Source: Molanna angustata (taxonomy: Eukaryota; Arthropoda; Insecta; Trichoptera; Molannidae). Taken from it: 64,000 bases of DNA. The DNA is taken from the NCBI GenBank assembly GCA_963576475.1, contig OY754964.1, positions 6,376,149 through 6,440,148 of the forward strand. The letters run 5' to 3'. Below, in pieces: positions 1 through 21,800 of this stretch; positions within the stretch are counted from its first letter, which is position 1; each line of letters begins with the position of its first letter. The notes under the pieces were generated by a model that had not been told where the DNA came from, searched no databases, and worked only from the letters and a program-made list of their open reading frames with translations. The translations under genes and the position numbers were made by a program.

Positions 1-7830
<7,830 letters not shown>

Positions 7831-8113
7831 TTTTAAGATAAAATATATTAATGAAAATTTTAAAAATTTCTAATTATATTTATGTTTAAATTTTAAAAAC
7901 AATTCTAATAAGATTCCGATTTACAAATGACATTTGAAAGATTTCAAAGTCATTCAAGGACGTTGTTATCAAACTTTGGTATTGTCATGTCAGTCTAATG
8001 ATAATGTTGCAATAATAAAAAATATCTTTTTTAGTACCTTTTTTAGAGACAAATGAAAGAAATTAGCCATAATGATAGACTTGGCAACGCCGCGCCGTCT
8101 AAAATGCTATAAT
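7831..8113 (-). promoter_or_regulatory. Pgm upstream region
   Basis: This holds the 5' UTR and proximal promoter of Pgm by position only. AT-rich; no convincing TATA or initiator could be assigned. Confidence 0.3.
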
Positions 8114-8237
8114 TATCACCAAATATCTTGAACGAGCTTCCGGTTGCGCAGATCGCAATTTTGTGTCTTTTTGCTTCGTTGGTTTACGTGTAAATCGCCC
8201 CCCTTCTCTGTTAAAAAATCAAGTTATTTGGCGTCAC
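8114..8237. mobile_element. Small TIR element (MITE), family D, copy 2
   Basis: Ends ATCACCAAATATCTTGAA and TCAAGTTATTTGGCGTCAC are imperfect inverted repeats. Interior GGTTGCGCAGATCGCAATTT and GTGTAAATCGCCCCCC match the family. It lies just upstream of Pgm. Confidence 0.65.
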
Positions 8238-11200
8238 CTATATCATTATTATTTATAAAGCTTAATAATTATTATGTTGACCATGCTTGGAGGAATAACC
8301 ATGGATGTTGACAAATAATTTCACAAAAATGGCGATTACAAAAAGGTACACATTCCTCAAGCACCTACGTTATGATTTTCAACGGACATTTGAAGCAAAA
8401 ATAATAATTTTCTTCTTGCTATTTGGTCAAATTTAGAGAAAAGCACATAACAAATATGTTGATTAGACTATTAGCGTTAGACAGCCATAATTTAATTGCA
8501 TAAGTCTTAAAATATATTATTGATTGTAATAGTATCATCATCTCCAATATATGTTTGCATTGCAAGATAAATAATAATGATTTTAGAATCAATTTATTTT
8601 ATAATTCATATATTCTGTAGATAAAAAAGGACAGGAATAATTAATAAAAAGCTAAATATTTTAAATAAAGCACGTTGATAATGAAAAAAATGTATGTATT
8701 TGATAAATTATAAGTATATTAGAAAACATAATATGAAATATGAGCATGCAAGAAAATATAAATTACATACGTATAGTATTTTATAGGTAATAAACTTAAC
8801 CCATATTTAAACACTATTTTTTTGTAATGAAAAAATTTAGCATATTATACTTACTTAACATTAAGAAAATATATAAAATCATATGTGATTCAAAATAACC
8901 ACATTTTCTTTTTCAATTCATGCAAAAATAATCAAAAACAAAGTACGATAATAAAAGATGTATTCGTCAAAATAATGAATATGAAGAAAAAATCTATAAA
9001 AAAAAGATCGCTCCAAAGTGCTAAAAAATAAGCGAAATTCATAATTGGGCTAATTGAAGCAAATACAGAACATTGTAAATGAAATAAATATATGATGGCA
9101 CATGATATGAATAAATAGATGAGTAAAAAAGTAATATTATCAACTTAAGTTCCTTAAAAGAAAATTAAAAAAAAAAAATATTAAAATGAGGATATACTTC
9201 AACAATGAAAAAATACAAAATGATATACATGGAATTATTATGAAAAAATAATTGAAGTAAAACCATTTTATATAAGAATATGAAAGAACGATTGTATATT
9301 ATATATTTTTTGGTCAATGAATCAGTCACGAAAAATTAAAAAAAATGTATAATTTAAGTTAAATAGAGAACAAAAGCACAAAAGTTACACAAATAAGCAC
9401 TAAAAACTCATAATTGAATTTGATCAAAATATTATTGGTCAGATATAAATAAAAGAAGAAATAACAGTGGGGATTTAATATCCTCACTTATAAATAAATA
9501 TATGCAAAGGTCACATTGTTCTTTCACATTTTTATTAAAAAAATAGTGTTTCATAATATGAGACATGGTAGATAAATGTCATTAAAATTGTGAAATGTAA
9601 GTATTTACGACAATCAGAAAAATTTCCCAATTAGGAATTAGGTAACATCATAATATATAATATCACCATTAAGATGTGAAAAACATGCAATCGAAAGAAT
9701 TATATTTTAAAACAACATTTAATAATGTATAATTTTTTTTTTCAAAATACAAAAAAATGACAATAATGTAATTTAGAACTAAAGAAAAAATAAAGGAAAA
9801 CTTAAAAATACAATACATAATAATATACATAAATATGAAAAGATGAATATGTCATATGGGTTTAAAAATGAAAAAAATAGTTTTCATAGGATAAAAATTC
9901 ACATAATATAGTTTTGAATTATATGAATCTTTGAATGCTTATATTTTTTGACTATGCAGTTTTAATACCTAACTCATTTTGTGTATTGAAGAAATTACTT
10001 TTCTAATATAAATTATTGCATAAACCCCAAATTTCCAATGTTTTTCTTCAAAACAAACGATATAGTTATATAATCTGCATAGTAATTTTGAGACAAGACT
10101 TCCACAGACTGTTTTAAAATATCTAATGCTTTAAGACAGTATGTCCTATTCTGATTCATTTAAATTAATCCATCTGAATTTTAGTATACAAGAAATGTCA
10201 AAAAGTTGACTATATTTATACGGGACTCATTATGTCACACCGCCCAAAAATACTTTTATTCACAGTCGCCCGTTTATGTAAACATTTTCGTATTCTGAAA
10301 CGAATCAGAATAGGACAAAGTATGTGAATGATAAGGAGTTGTTTGAATATTTAAAAACGAACGTCAAGATGGTGTTGCACAAAAACTAATATTTATAACA
10401 GTCTCGGAGAGTCTCAAAAATACATACAACATACAACAAAGATAAATTAATTTTTCATAAATTAAAGATGCATATTTTTACTAGACAATAATATAAATGT
10501 AAAAAATATAAATTGAGCGTGTAAAAAAAAATGAACAAGTCTGATTTTTTTTCCTAAATAAAATGTAGTATGAATCATTTAACAACATTTATGTAAATGG
10601 TATAACACTACAATTCATCTTGTCATAAAAATTTCATTTCAATTGATATTTTTTTTTTGTTTTTACTGTAGAGGTGTAAAAATGGGGAGGGGTGGAAATA
10701 TAACCCATTTCGTCATTGTTGTTAATTTTTCATTTTTATGAATCACTGAACTTGTATTAGATACTTGATTTCCGATGCTAGTTATATTTATAGAAAATTC
10801 TACAGTTTCTAAAGTAACGATTAAATTAAAGATCATAGAACTCTCTAGGTCACAAGGATCTTATTTTCGATTGAAACATTAATTCATGTAAGGTGAATTT
10901 TTGCATAAATCAAAAATACATTTTGATATAAAATAAAAAAAATGTCAAAGTTCTAGAAATGTTTTGTGTAAAAATCATGGATTACACCCGTGCAGATGTA
11001 ACACAACTGTACCAGCAGTTATTGCCTTTGTTTAAAATTTTTGTTAACGAAAATAATAAATGCAACAATAATTTAGTTGGCATTACATTATTACTCTTTT
11101 ATTTATTTTTAAAATTCATTATTTTAAAATAACATAATTCTGCATAATTCATTGCAACCCAATTATCAATAAAATATAAACTTTAATAATTCAAATAAAG

Positions 11201-12316
11201 TAAATATGTCCATAGTATTTGTACATGTCGTTGCTCAATCTCAATACAATGAAATCTTTAACATGCGATGAATATTTTGGGAAAAACGTCCATGAAGGTT
11301 TTTGACAATGGTTAAATTTTATGGGATTAATTTTTGAACAACCAAAACAATCGTCAAAAAGAGGTAATAGACTGGATTCAAATTTTCAAAAACCTTCAAA
11401 TGTGTATTTTGTAATACATAGTATGATCGAGATGTACCAACATGAAAACGAGACAGTTTCGGACATTAAATAAAGAGATGACAAATTCATAATTATATAC
11501 ATAACATCAATCTCTCTTGAATTACATAAATAAACTGAATATAACAAAATAAAAGATTTATAATTATTAAAACAATTCATATAAAATGCACCAGCAATAA
11601 CATTTTGTACATTTTCAAGCAAACGCTTTATGAAAAATACAATATCAACAATACAACATTCTTATTTGGTTTCGAGAAGTTTTCTATAAATATCTTTGTA
11701 TTGTATTGTGCTAATTCAATTAAACTAAAGAGGAATAAATATTTTTAAATAAATCTTAGTCTTTTTTATTTTTCATATTGAATATTAGAAATTTGAATTA
11801 AAATGGCAATGATTATGTGATGTCAACTTAGAAATACATCTTGAGATATGTTGTTCTACTAAAATGAATAATTAAACTAAAAAAAATAACATAAAATATA
11901 TTAGACAAATAAATAGATATTGAATTTTTTTAATTTACATTTATAAAAAAATAAATCCTTAAGATGCTCTGATCATTTTTCTTAAGTAATGTATTTTGTA
12001 GTATGACTATAACTTTCTATGTTTGGATAAATTTGTACTATCTGTAAATAGGTAAACAATATTAACACAGAATATTTTCATTTAATTCATGACATAGTTT
12101 GAAATCCATCGTTTTAATTTCTAATAACTTTACGCTCTGCACCTGGAGCCGCTGAGCCACAGAACACGCTGGTATTTTTATTTAAATCTGAAAAAAATTT
12201 TTTTTATTAGAAGTTGATAAAAAACCATCAAAAGAAAAAATAATTCAAAACGGATGACAACTGAGGAAGAAGCGGTCATTTCCAAGCCGGTCGTTTCAAA
12301 TAATTCATTCATTTAT
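8238..12316. other. Intergenic AT-rich DNA between Pgm and BicC
   Basis: About 4 kb of very AT-rich sequence, rich in A-runs and ATAAATA-type words. No exon-like segment, tRNA or strong repeat recognised, apart from a scrap of MITE family D at 12133-12160. Confidence 0.5.
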
Positions 12317-12590
12317 ACCATCACGTAATATCCCACAATGTGAGGTAACCGGCGACATATTCGAGGGTATGAATTGCCTTATAAAATGAAATATGACACA
12401 TGCGTGTATACCCCCACACATCAGACTCATCTCACCACAAGGCAACATTCAGAAAGGGTGGTGAACCTCATTAATGAACTATGTGGGAAGTTATTTTGCC
12501 ATTTTTATTTTCGATTACCTGACTCTTACGAGATACTTTGAAACGATGATAATAGAAAATAGTGGAAGCACTATTCAAAGTCGGTGCTCC
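12317..12590 (+). repeat. SINE-like repeat B, copy 2
   Basis: Starts ACCATCACGTAATATCCCAC and carries GGTGGTGAACCTCATTAATG and AATAGTGGAAGCACTATTCA, as in the copy at 4278. It lies 190-470 bp past the BicC stop codon, so it may be in the 3' UTR or just beyond it. Confidence 0.75.
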
Positions 12591-12782
12591 ATAGTAAATT
12601 GGTTTGTGGTTTCAAATATATCATCTGTGTCTTTAAATAATAACTCATTTGTGGTATCAAAATTGCTTAAAATGTGCCATAAAGTTGATCAAAAAAATAT
12701 TGATACTACAAAAATGAATATACTATGAAAATATGATACTCTATAAATCAAAAAAAATATTAAAACACCAACATAACATTGT

Positions 12783-12838
12783 TTATTTCCACTGTTCACG
12801 ATCATTCTCTTCTTCAGGTTCAACTATTTCAGGAAGTT
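12783..12838 (-). CDS. BicC: BicC exon 20 and stop
   Basis: 56 nt, acceptor TTTTCAAG|AACTTC, encoding ELPEIVEPEEENDREQWK and TAA. An AATAAA at the stop (GGAAATAAAC) could be a coincidental polyadenylation signal; the true 3' end is not fixed. Confidence 0.88.
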
Positions 12839-15800
12839 CTTGAAAATAGTTGTGTAATAAAAAGAATGGAGAAGTAATAAACATGGGTATGTTATTTTAA
12901 TATTTCTTAAAAGTATGAATTGAATTGCCTCTACATTAGAATATTTCTCCAAAAATTAAAAAAAAATATGTTTAAACAGACATTAAGATTAATTATTTAT
13001 CACAAACCGAACGCTTCATATTCGTTTCTTTCACCTTCATATATTCATGCCTCACTCAATATTTCTATATTACATATTTTTTTGTCCGTTATTGAAAAAT
13101 ACATATGGCTATTGTACCTGATATGGCAAGAAGCATCTTTTTCCTGGCCCCGAAGGCTGTGACTCCAATTTCCACGAGATCACCGTCTGTCAATGATGAA
13201 AAAGTGGCCAAGTCCACTTCGTTGGATCGAAACATTTCTGTAACAATCAAATATGATATTAACTTTTTCCTCCAAACAATGTTATTTTTATTAACTCTGA
13301 ACCAATGATATTATATTACAGTTGTCACAGTAAATTACAATTTACATAATACAGAATGAAGATAGTTATTGTTTGTGATTGAAATAATAAGTATATTATA
13401 AATAATCGATGAATATGAATAGAAGATTCAAACCCCTGGACTGTTATCGACCTTAGATCTTTTCACTCATAGTGCTTCAGAGAAGTGACATATTAGTGTT
13501 TATAATTATATGATTATAAGTAATTTAAGGATGTTATAAAAATTATCTTAAAAAGAAATACATACGAATGTACTTTTCAAGTCCTTTCTCTTGTAGCAAC
13601 TGACTCAGTTGATGGAAATGGCACTTGGATGGAGAATCTCCGCTGGCATTGGTAGTCTGGCCAGGAGTAGATGGGGGATCCACAATATTGGGACGAGTCA
13701 ATTTGTTCGGAGTTCTCACATTTGAAGTCCACACAGAAGTATTGTTGTTGTTCTGAAATTCGTCATAGCATAAAATTAGAAAACAGCTAAGTATTGCTTT
13801 ACTTCATCTTCGTTGTATGAGAATTAATTATAAACCAAGGGGTCATATATCACCAACAGCATGAAAGATATTGAAATTAAAGCATAAATTAACAATCATA
13901 ATATCTTTACCGCATGATTTTGAAGTGTCGGACTCAACAGTTGACTGGGTGATGTCTGACTGAAGCCATAACCTGCCCAACGGCTATTAGGGATGCGATA
14001 TGATTCACCCGCACATGGTTCTTTCATTGCCTGAAAACATACCCAATGTATAATATCAACTATTCAACTAAATATATGAAGAAAGCATTGATATAGGTAC
14101 TAAAAATGTAAAAAAAAATACTAAAAATATAACCATTTTTCACCGAAATATAGCCTGTCATAAATCACCAAAAAATTTGGAATATTTTTTGCTCTCTTTA
14201 TTTTTTTAAATATTGTATTATCTGCATATACATAAATAAAGCTAAGCAAAATAAAACATGCATTAACAGAAACATAATTGTTAAATATGTTCAGAGATTT
14301 TCTATTTCGTGGACATCAAATTTACTTGTATTTAGAAAATAATGAAGTTGAAAAAAGATCTATCAGGCTGTGCACTATTGTAAATGTTGGATTGTTGGCC
14401 TTCATTCTATGTTGGACTCGAAATAAAAATGTATTTATTAGACTAATAATTACATAAGTAACCATTATAAGTACACATTTATAATTCTGAAAAATAAGCG
14501 CTTACTTTATTTGCTTGCATTTTCATTTTCTGGTAGTCATTGTGCGGTGAAAGTGTTTGCTGAATTGTTTCTAGAGTCTTTTTTTCATATCCCGGTGCTC
14601 TCCTGTCGCCGTCTGTCATTTCTGATAAAATATTCAACAAATCTGTAAAGAAGAAAAATAAACATTGATAAATATTGAAGCACTCTAATTTCACCTACAT
14701 CCACAGTCAGTTATCCTACATACGATGAATGGGATGGGAAAAAGGAATTTAAACAAAAAAGGCAGGGATTGATCTGGTGCACTGATGGATCAAAAACCAG
14801 CATTGGCGCTGGAGTAGGGAAGCACCGCTGGGGAACTAAGATTCATTTTCACATAATCTTGGACAATGCCAACTGTATTTCCGGCAGAAGTTTATGCAAT
14901 CATAGAATGTACATATGAGAATATACATAGGAACTACAAAAACAGGAACATTTATATTTTATTAGACAGCCAGGCACTAGAATCATACCAGGTTACATCA
15001 AAACTGGTATGGGACTTTCTAAAGTACCTTGAAAGACTAGAGGAATGCAATAAAATACATCTAGTATGGGTATCTGGTCATAATGGTATAGATAGAAATG
15101 ACAGAGCAGATAAGCTAGCCAAAAAGGGATCAGGGCTACCTTTTATAGGACCTGAATCAGCAGTTGGATTTTCTGCAATCATGATCAAACGATCAGTTAA
15201 AGGCTGGACGACAGTTCAGTATATAGAGAATTCTGGAAGACCAGTTGTGGACAAGACAGGCGAAAAATTAATTGAAGGGTCCTCTAAAAAATAACAAGAA
15301 AGCCGCTAAATCTTAGCAGAGAACAATTGAGAACAATGACTGGTTTATTCACTGATCACTGTCATCTAAAAAGACACCATTACAAAATGGGGATCGTTGA
15401 TGACCCAAACTGTAGGAAGTGTCAACAAGAGAAAGAAACAGCCTCATCTACAAATGCCCAGCTCTAATGGAATCCAGACACAGACACCTGGGAGATTTTA
15501 TACTAAGACCCAAAGATTTGGGAGGTATCTTAAGCTGCAAGATATGGGACTTCATTCAAGAAACCGAATTGCTATTGATATGTCACCCCTTTAAAGGGGC
15601 CTTGTTGATAAATTTCCGTCTCGAAGTATAGTGCGCACACGTCCATTCGAGTCGAAAGCTTACCACTAAGTAATGGTGGTAAAGACATGTGTCAATCTCC
15701 AAAATACTTATAAACAGTATATATTTAAAGCCCCAAGGGTTCCCACTGTAAAAAATTGCAGAGTTCCATCCCCTCGCGGCCTTGGTTCCACCAAAAGAGG

Positions 15801-18800
15801 TTGTCGGGACACCACATTGTCTATATTTCCAGACTGCGTTTTGGTCATGTGCGACTGGATAGCCATTTGTTCCGTCTCGGAATGGTGGAGTACCCGTTCT
15901 ACGAATGTGGATGGGATGAGGAAATGCCGGATCACATTCTGTTTGGCTGTCCAATCAGGGATGAGCTAGACATTTATTTTAGGTTTGAGAATGTCCAATA
16001 CCCTGTTTCCACAGTCTACCTTCTTGGGCTGAACTCTCCTCAGTTTCATGGTTTAATCTTTAAATCCATTATAAAGAATATGACTATTATTTGAATTTTT
16101 GTGACTAAATCTGTGTAATGAAATTTTTCTGAGTGAAAAGCCTAAAGAGAAAAAAGAAACATATATAAACATAATATATTATATTCCGTTTTCCCTTTCC
16201 TCCTTCCAGTCTCCTACCAATCATATTTTATTTTTCATTTTAATTCTGTTTTTTCATTTTTTATTTCGTTTTAAGTCTTGTTGAATTTATATAATCATGT
16301 ATTTTGTATAGTTGAATTTATATAACCATGTATTTTGTATAACTTGCGCTTTTTTGTTTAATGTAATTTGCGTTTTTTCAGTTTTTATTTTGTTTTAAGT
16401 ATGTACTTGTTGAATTTATATAACCATGTTTTTGGTATAATTTGCGCTTTTCTGTAATTGGACTTATCCCTGTATTATGTTTGTATTGTTACTTGTTGGA
16501 TGTGTAGTCCGTTGAAAAACCAAATAAATAAAAATAAAATAAATAAATAATTTTTTTTTTTTGTAATTACCCTATAAATATTTCACAATATGTTATTATA
16601 ATAATTAATAAATTATTGATGTATGTGCTTATTTCATTGTGTAAAAATATTTTTTTTTAATTTTGTTTTGTCAATTTATTGTTGTTTCTCTATTTTTTAT
16701 ATATATGACCAGTGCTGTCTAATTTTTAAATGAAATGTATTGTTAATTCTGTTTTTATTTTTCTTTTTAATATATAATTTTGTTAATTAAAAGAAAATAT
16801 AATTCTATGTAACATGTAAATGGCTTATGCCGTGTATTGTGTAAAAAATAAAATAAAAATAAAAATATACATGCAATCATAAAATATTCAAAATAATATT
16901 GTATAAGATTACCATTGTTACTGTTGGTTTGATTTTCTATGGTAGTTGGCACAGTTGGAGAGGGTGTGGGGCTATGCCCTTTGCTGATGGGACTCACAGA
17001 TGGGCTCACAAAATTGCTACCTCCGTTGCTGTCACCACCTATGAAAAATTAATGAAATTAACATACAACATACAAGCCATCACAAATTTTCCTTTATAAG
17101 AGAATGCGAGCTCCTCTGTTTTGTTAGATAACTATTTCATAGATCATCTCATATGGAAGGGTCAATAATAATTGTATATCATAACATAACTTAGTACTGG
17201 TAATATCACCTGTCCCTGTGTTGAAACAATATTGAAAATTTGTTATTGAAAACATATATAAATATAAAAAAAAATAATGTACCTGATACACTATGAACAT
17301 CTAGAGAAGCAGAACTTCCTGTAAAGTTGCTGTGGTATCCACTGCTAGCTTGGGAGCTGACATTCAACAAATGGCCCAATGAGTTCTGAAATCAGAAAAA
17401 AAACATCTTCATTCTTCTGAACATACCAAACTTAACATTCTTACTTTGAACGTATTTTAAGAAAATCACTATAGAATAAATTAAATTTATGTTAATATTT
17501 TATTATACGTATTGGTGAATTTTTGTTTTAAACTTAGCATGTTTCTAGTCCAGAGAAGTAAGAATTAGGATGCTGGATCAAAAGTTAAACAGCATACTAT
17601 AATGCCATAGCGATACAGTATTATTCATTACTTTATCAAAATTGTATCAGTCAAACTATGCATCATTACATTGATAATTACTAAATTTAGTTTGTCGATC
17701 GACAATTCTTGATAGAACTCCATTGTATGTTGATATGTTATAAAAATACATAAATACTTGGTAATAGTTCTATTGTATTTATTAGATTATCGACGCGTTT
17801 CGTGCAAGGCACATCGTCAGAATAATTATTCTGACGATGTGCCTTGCACGAAACACGTCGATAATCTAATAATTACAATAGAACTATTACCAAGTATTTT
17901 TATAACATATCAACATTGATAATTTGTAAGTTATATATGTACCTATAATTTATGTACATATTTTTAGAGCGGTGATAGCCCAGCGGTAATATCATCGCCT
18001 CACATGCTTGAGGTTGACGGTTCGAATCCGGGCGGGGCACGCACCTCTGGATTTTTTTAAAAAATCTATGTGCGGATTAATATCACTAGCTATGTGTAGC
18101 CATGATCCAATTTGTCTGGTTCCCCTTTCTAAGGGTTACGAAGGTCAGATGGCAGTCGCTTCAATGTAATAACCAGACTCGCCAATTCCAGGATCATGCT
18201 CAAAGCGTACCCCGATAGAAACGGGACAAAAGCGCTAAGGGGAAAGAAGAAAGACAAAAAAAGAATAGCATAAATACAAATCATTAAAATATAAAAATTC
18301 TTTTTAATGATTCCGCTATTTATTTTAATTTGTGTCTTGTGTGATGCACATTTTCGAGTAGAAGTATTCGTAGTTAAACAATATTAAAATGAGAAAGGAA
18401 GAACATTGTGGAGTACTTACAGGTTGACTAGAGGATCCTGACGATGACATAGAATGATGTTGAGTTGATTGTCCGCAGTACTGTGGCATACCAACCTGTG
18501 GTTGCATGTGATTCACCATTCCAGAACTATTACTACCCTGACTCATCATATTACTCAGACCTGAATACACAAAATTTGTAATATAATTAATTTATATTTA
18601 CATTTTAAATTTGCGCTCTGCGTACCCGGAAGACTGGTTCGAGGTATTTGGTGATATTTATAGCTTTCACTAGTATAGTCTATTTCATGCGTTATGGTAT
18701 TTTGGGTAAAACATATAATTTGATTAATTAATTTTTGTCAATTTTTGTTTCATCATTCTTAAAAGATTTTGGAGTAGAGTGTAGAATGAAAATTTGTCCT

Positions 18801-21800
18801 TGATTGATTTATTAAATTTGTTTTATATGTACTTTTATACATATATATTCTATATTGTTGCCAAGATCTAACATACCTTCATAGCATGTCTACGACGACG
18901 AACAGATTTCTACACTTTTTGATCTAAGCAGATATAGCAACATTATCTTGTTTAGCTCATATATAGTTTCATGCGTTCTCCTAGATAGTACATTGCTTCT
19001 TTTATTTACTTCCTTCAAAATATCATTCACATGGTCATGCTTTTCCTTAATACATATAACCTTTTTCAGTCGCCATTACTACACATGTCAATACAGTTGT
19101 TTTGACACTGATATATTGTAGGGAGATATTTTGGTTGCAGATTAGTTAAGTAGCAAAGTCCACACACTGTTACCAAATGTGTGGGAACTGTTACCACAAT
19201 ACGACTGCTTGTGACTATTTTGAAAATTCTGTGACCGAAAATGGTTATATGGAAACTTATAACTATTAATCCCTTTCTTCTATATACATATATTATATTC
19301 CTCAAGTCAGTCGGTTACCATTATTTTTTTAATTTCTTCAAACCTTCTCTTTTAATTCAGATTATTCTGATTTCAATACACTTCTTTATTTTGCATTTTC
19401 GTTATAGTCTTAATTCTGCGTATAATTTCTGTAGCATGTATTTTTAAACAATCTCATTTCTATATTAAGACATTTTAATATTATAAATACCAATAAGTGA
19501 TAAACTTACCCCACAGAGTTTGGTGTGGACTCTGAATATAAGTCGGTGAAGGATTCTGCTGGATGATACCTGGATATTGGAAGACATTTCCATTAGTCTG
19601 ATTCTGCGGTGAGGGCGAAATCAAGTTCCATGCGGGTGTAAAGATCGATGGACTCAGATTCAGAGGGCTCATCGGACTCGGATAGCCCCCGGGTGTGGGC
19701 GGGTTGAACTGGGGACTGTGCAGACCTTGGAAGTTCTGTATATCGTTCAGCCTCAACGGAGGTAGTGGATAGTTGCGACTGGCGTTGTTGGCGAGGTTCT
19801 GTAGCGGAGCGGCAATTCCCATTGGTGACTGAGGAATGGTATTTTGGTGGCTGGGTGAGAAGGGGTTGAAATGGCTGGTGGTGTCGGTGCTGCCAGGTAA
19901 TATGGGAATGTGATAGCTCTCTGGAATAGTAGCGACCACTGTTGCTTCTTGGAGGTTCAGCAAATGGCGTCTCGCTTCATATATGTCATCTTCAAATGAA
20001 AAAATATTTTAACCAAAAATTTATGCATACAATAATCATACTAAAAAAATATAAATCAATCATACTAAATATTCATTAAAAAAATTATGGCTTTTTTAAA
20101 AAAAAATTACTTACTGGCATTTCTTTCAATTCCTTTAATGATGACAGAAAGAGCACAGAGTTTTGGTTTCTGTCTAATATTGATGTAGACATTCAGATTC
20201 TGCATTAGGTTGTTCAGTTGCTCATTAGGAACTTCTCTGATCTCCTCGGGCAGGTCAAACATTATAACTAGAGGCAGGCTTCCCTGAAAATATCAAAGAT
20301 GAAAGGTTTTATAAAGTGAAATTTTACAGGATAAAGTATCATTCTAAGCAAGGACAGTATTTCCAACAGTTTTAAAGTACATTGACTCCCAATACTAATG
20401 TAATAACTGTGAGACTTGGGTCAAATAATATTATGATCCAAGCGATTCATATAATCCATTATAAGAAAAAAGACACTAGGATGTATGTGTTCACAATCCC
20501 TCATTGAATCCCATGCGGATCCTAAACTTCCTAAGAGGGATAGGACTCGAGGGGATGCTGTAACAGGAAACCCGGTAAGCAAGTAGAGGGGAGCGCAAAA
20601 GATCCTAAGGGTTCAGTGCATAAGAACACCCTCCAATAATAATAATAATAATAATAATGTGTTCACAATAATTATTGAATAAAATATATATAAATTCAAT
20701 GAGGAGTTTGTTCGATATCCAAAAATAGTTTTGTTTGGATATGATTAAAAAAATCTCATTGCAAAATTGATCAGATGCAACATTCAATATATGTACAATA
20801 AATGTGAACATTAACATTGTATTCATATTTACTTAAATAAAGTGTACTAAGTAATTATTTTATTAAGATGTTATTAAATTTAAAAATAACTAATTAAGTT
20901 TTCTTATATTGAAATAATGTTAATGATTTATTTCTGTCTTTTTGTGAAAAATGTAGTTCCTATACAGTTCTAATGTGTAAAATTAATATTACACTTCATT
21001 AACAAAAAAATTCATTCCGTATCTAAAATGCATGAAACTTACAATGAGTTGTTGCCTGGCCAAGTAGACGTCTTCGATGCTGCCCGTGATTGAGACATTA
21101 CTCTTCTTCAGCATTGGTATGTTGGGATCACTCGCGTCCGGGAACATGATCTGCGTCTTGGTGTTTGACATTATAACCTTCAGTTGGCTGGCTGCTCTAC
21201 CAATCACCACTTGATGGTGCATCGGAGTTATCTCCAGAGACATTTGGACTAGAGTCTGTTGCTGGAAAAAAACATTTCACAAATCGTCAGCATAAATTAC
21301 TTAACAATAATTATATTTGAATATAGCAGTTTTATTAAACGCTGCTGTTTGGGGCTTCATAAATTTTGTACAGTTCTTCATTTTTCTTTATGCGCCATTC
21401 ATCTCCTTCCTTCACAGGACCACATGTTCGGCGAAGGACTCTCCTTTCGAAAACATCTAATGCTTGTTTATATAATTTAGTGAAGCATTATAATTGGCTT
21501 GTTTATTTGGTAATTATGTGACTGTATTATATGTATTTTGTAAAAAAAGCTGTTATGTTTACAATTAAAATAAAATAAAATAATATTGGCTTATCCAAAA
21601 TCTGGACTGTATTACATGGATTTTTTTTTGTTCACGTAATATTTTGATGGAAAGTGTAAATTCAAGAACAGGAGTTTATAAAGAAATGCATGGTTCAAAT
21701 ATAGATACATATTACTTTGTCTACAATTCAGTTATAAGTGATCAAATTTCACAACTTTTATAGTAAAGTTTATTAAATAATGGCAGTCACAATTTGAAGA

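Larger units (their letters stand above)
17727..17916. mobile_element. Foldback element containing twin hammerhead motifs
   Basis: A near-perfect inverted repeat whose outer ends are ATGTTGATATG and CATATCAACAT and whose centre is AGAATAATTATTCT (about 17817-17830). It sits in BicC intron 13. The left arm has small insertions relative to the right. Both arms hold a Penelope-type hammerhead core (separate entries). Inferred remnant or non-autonomous derivative of a Penelope-like element. Confidence 0.7.
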
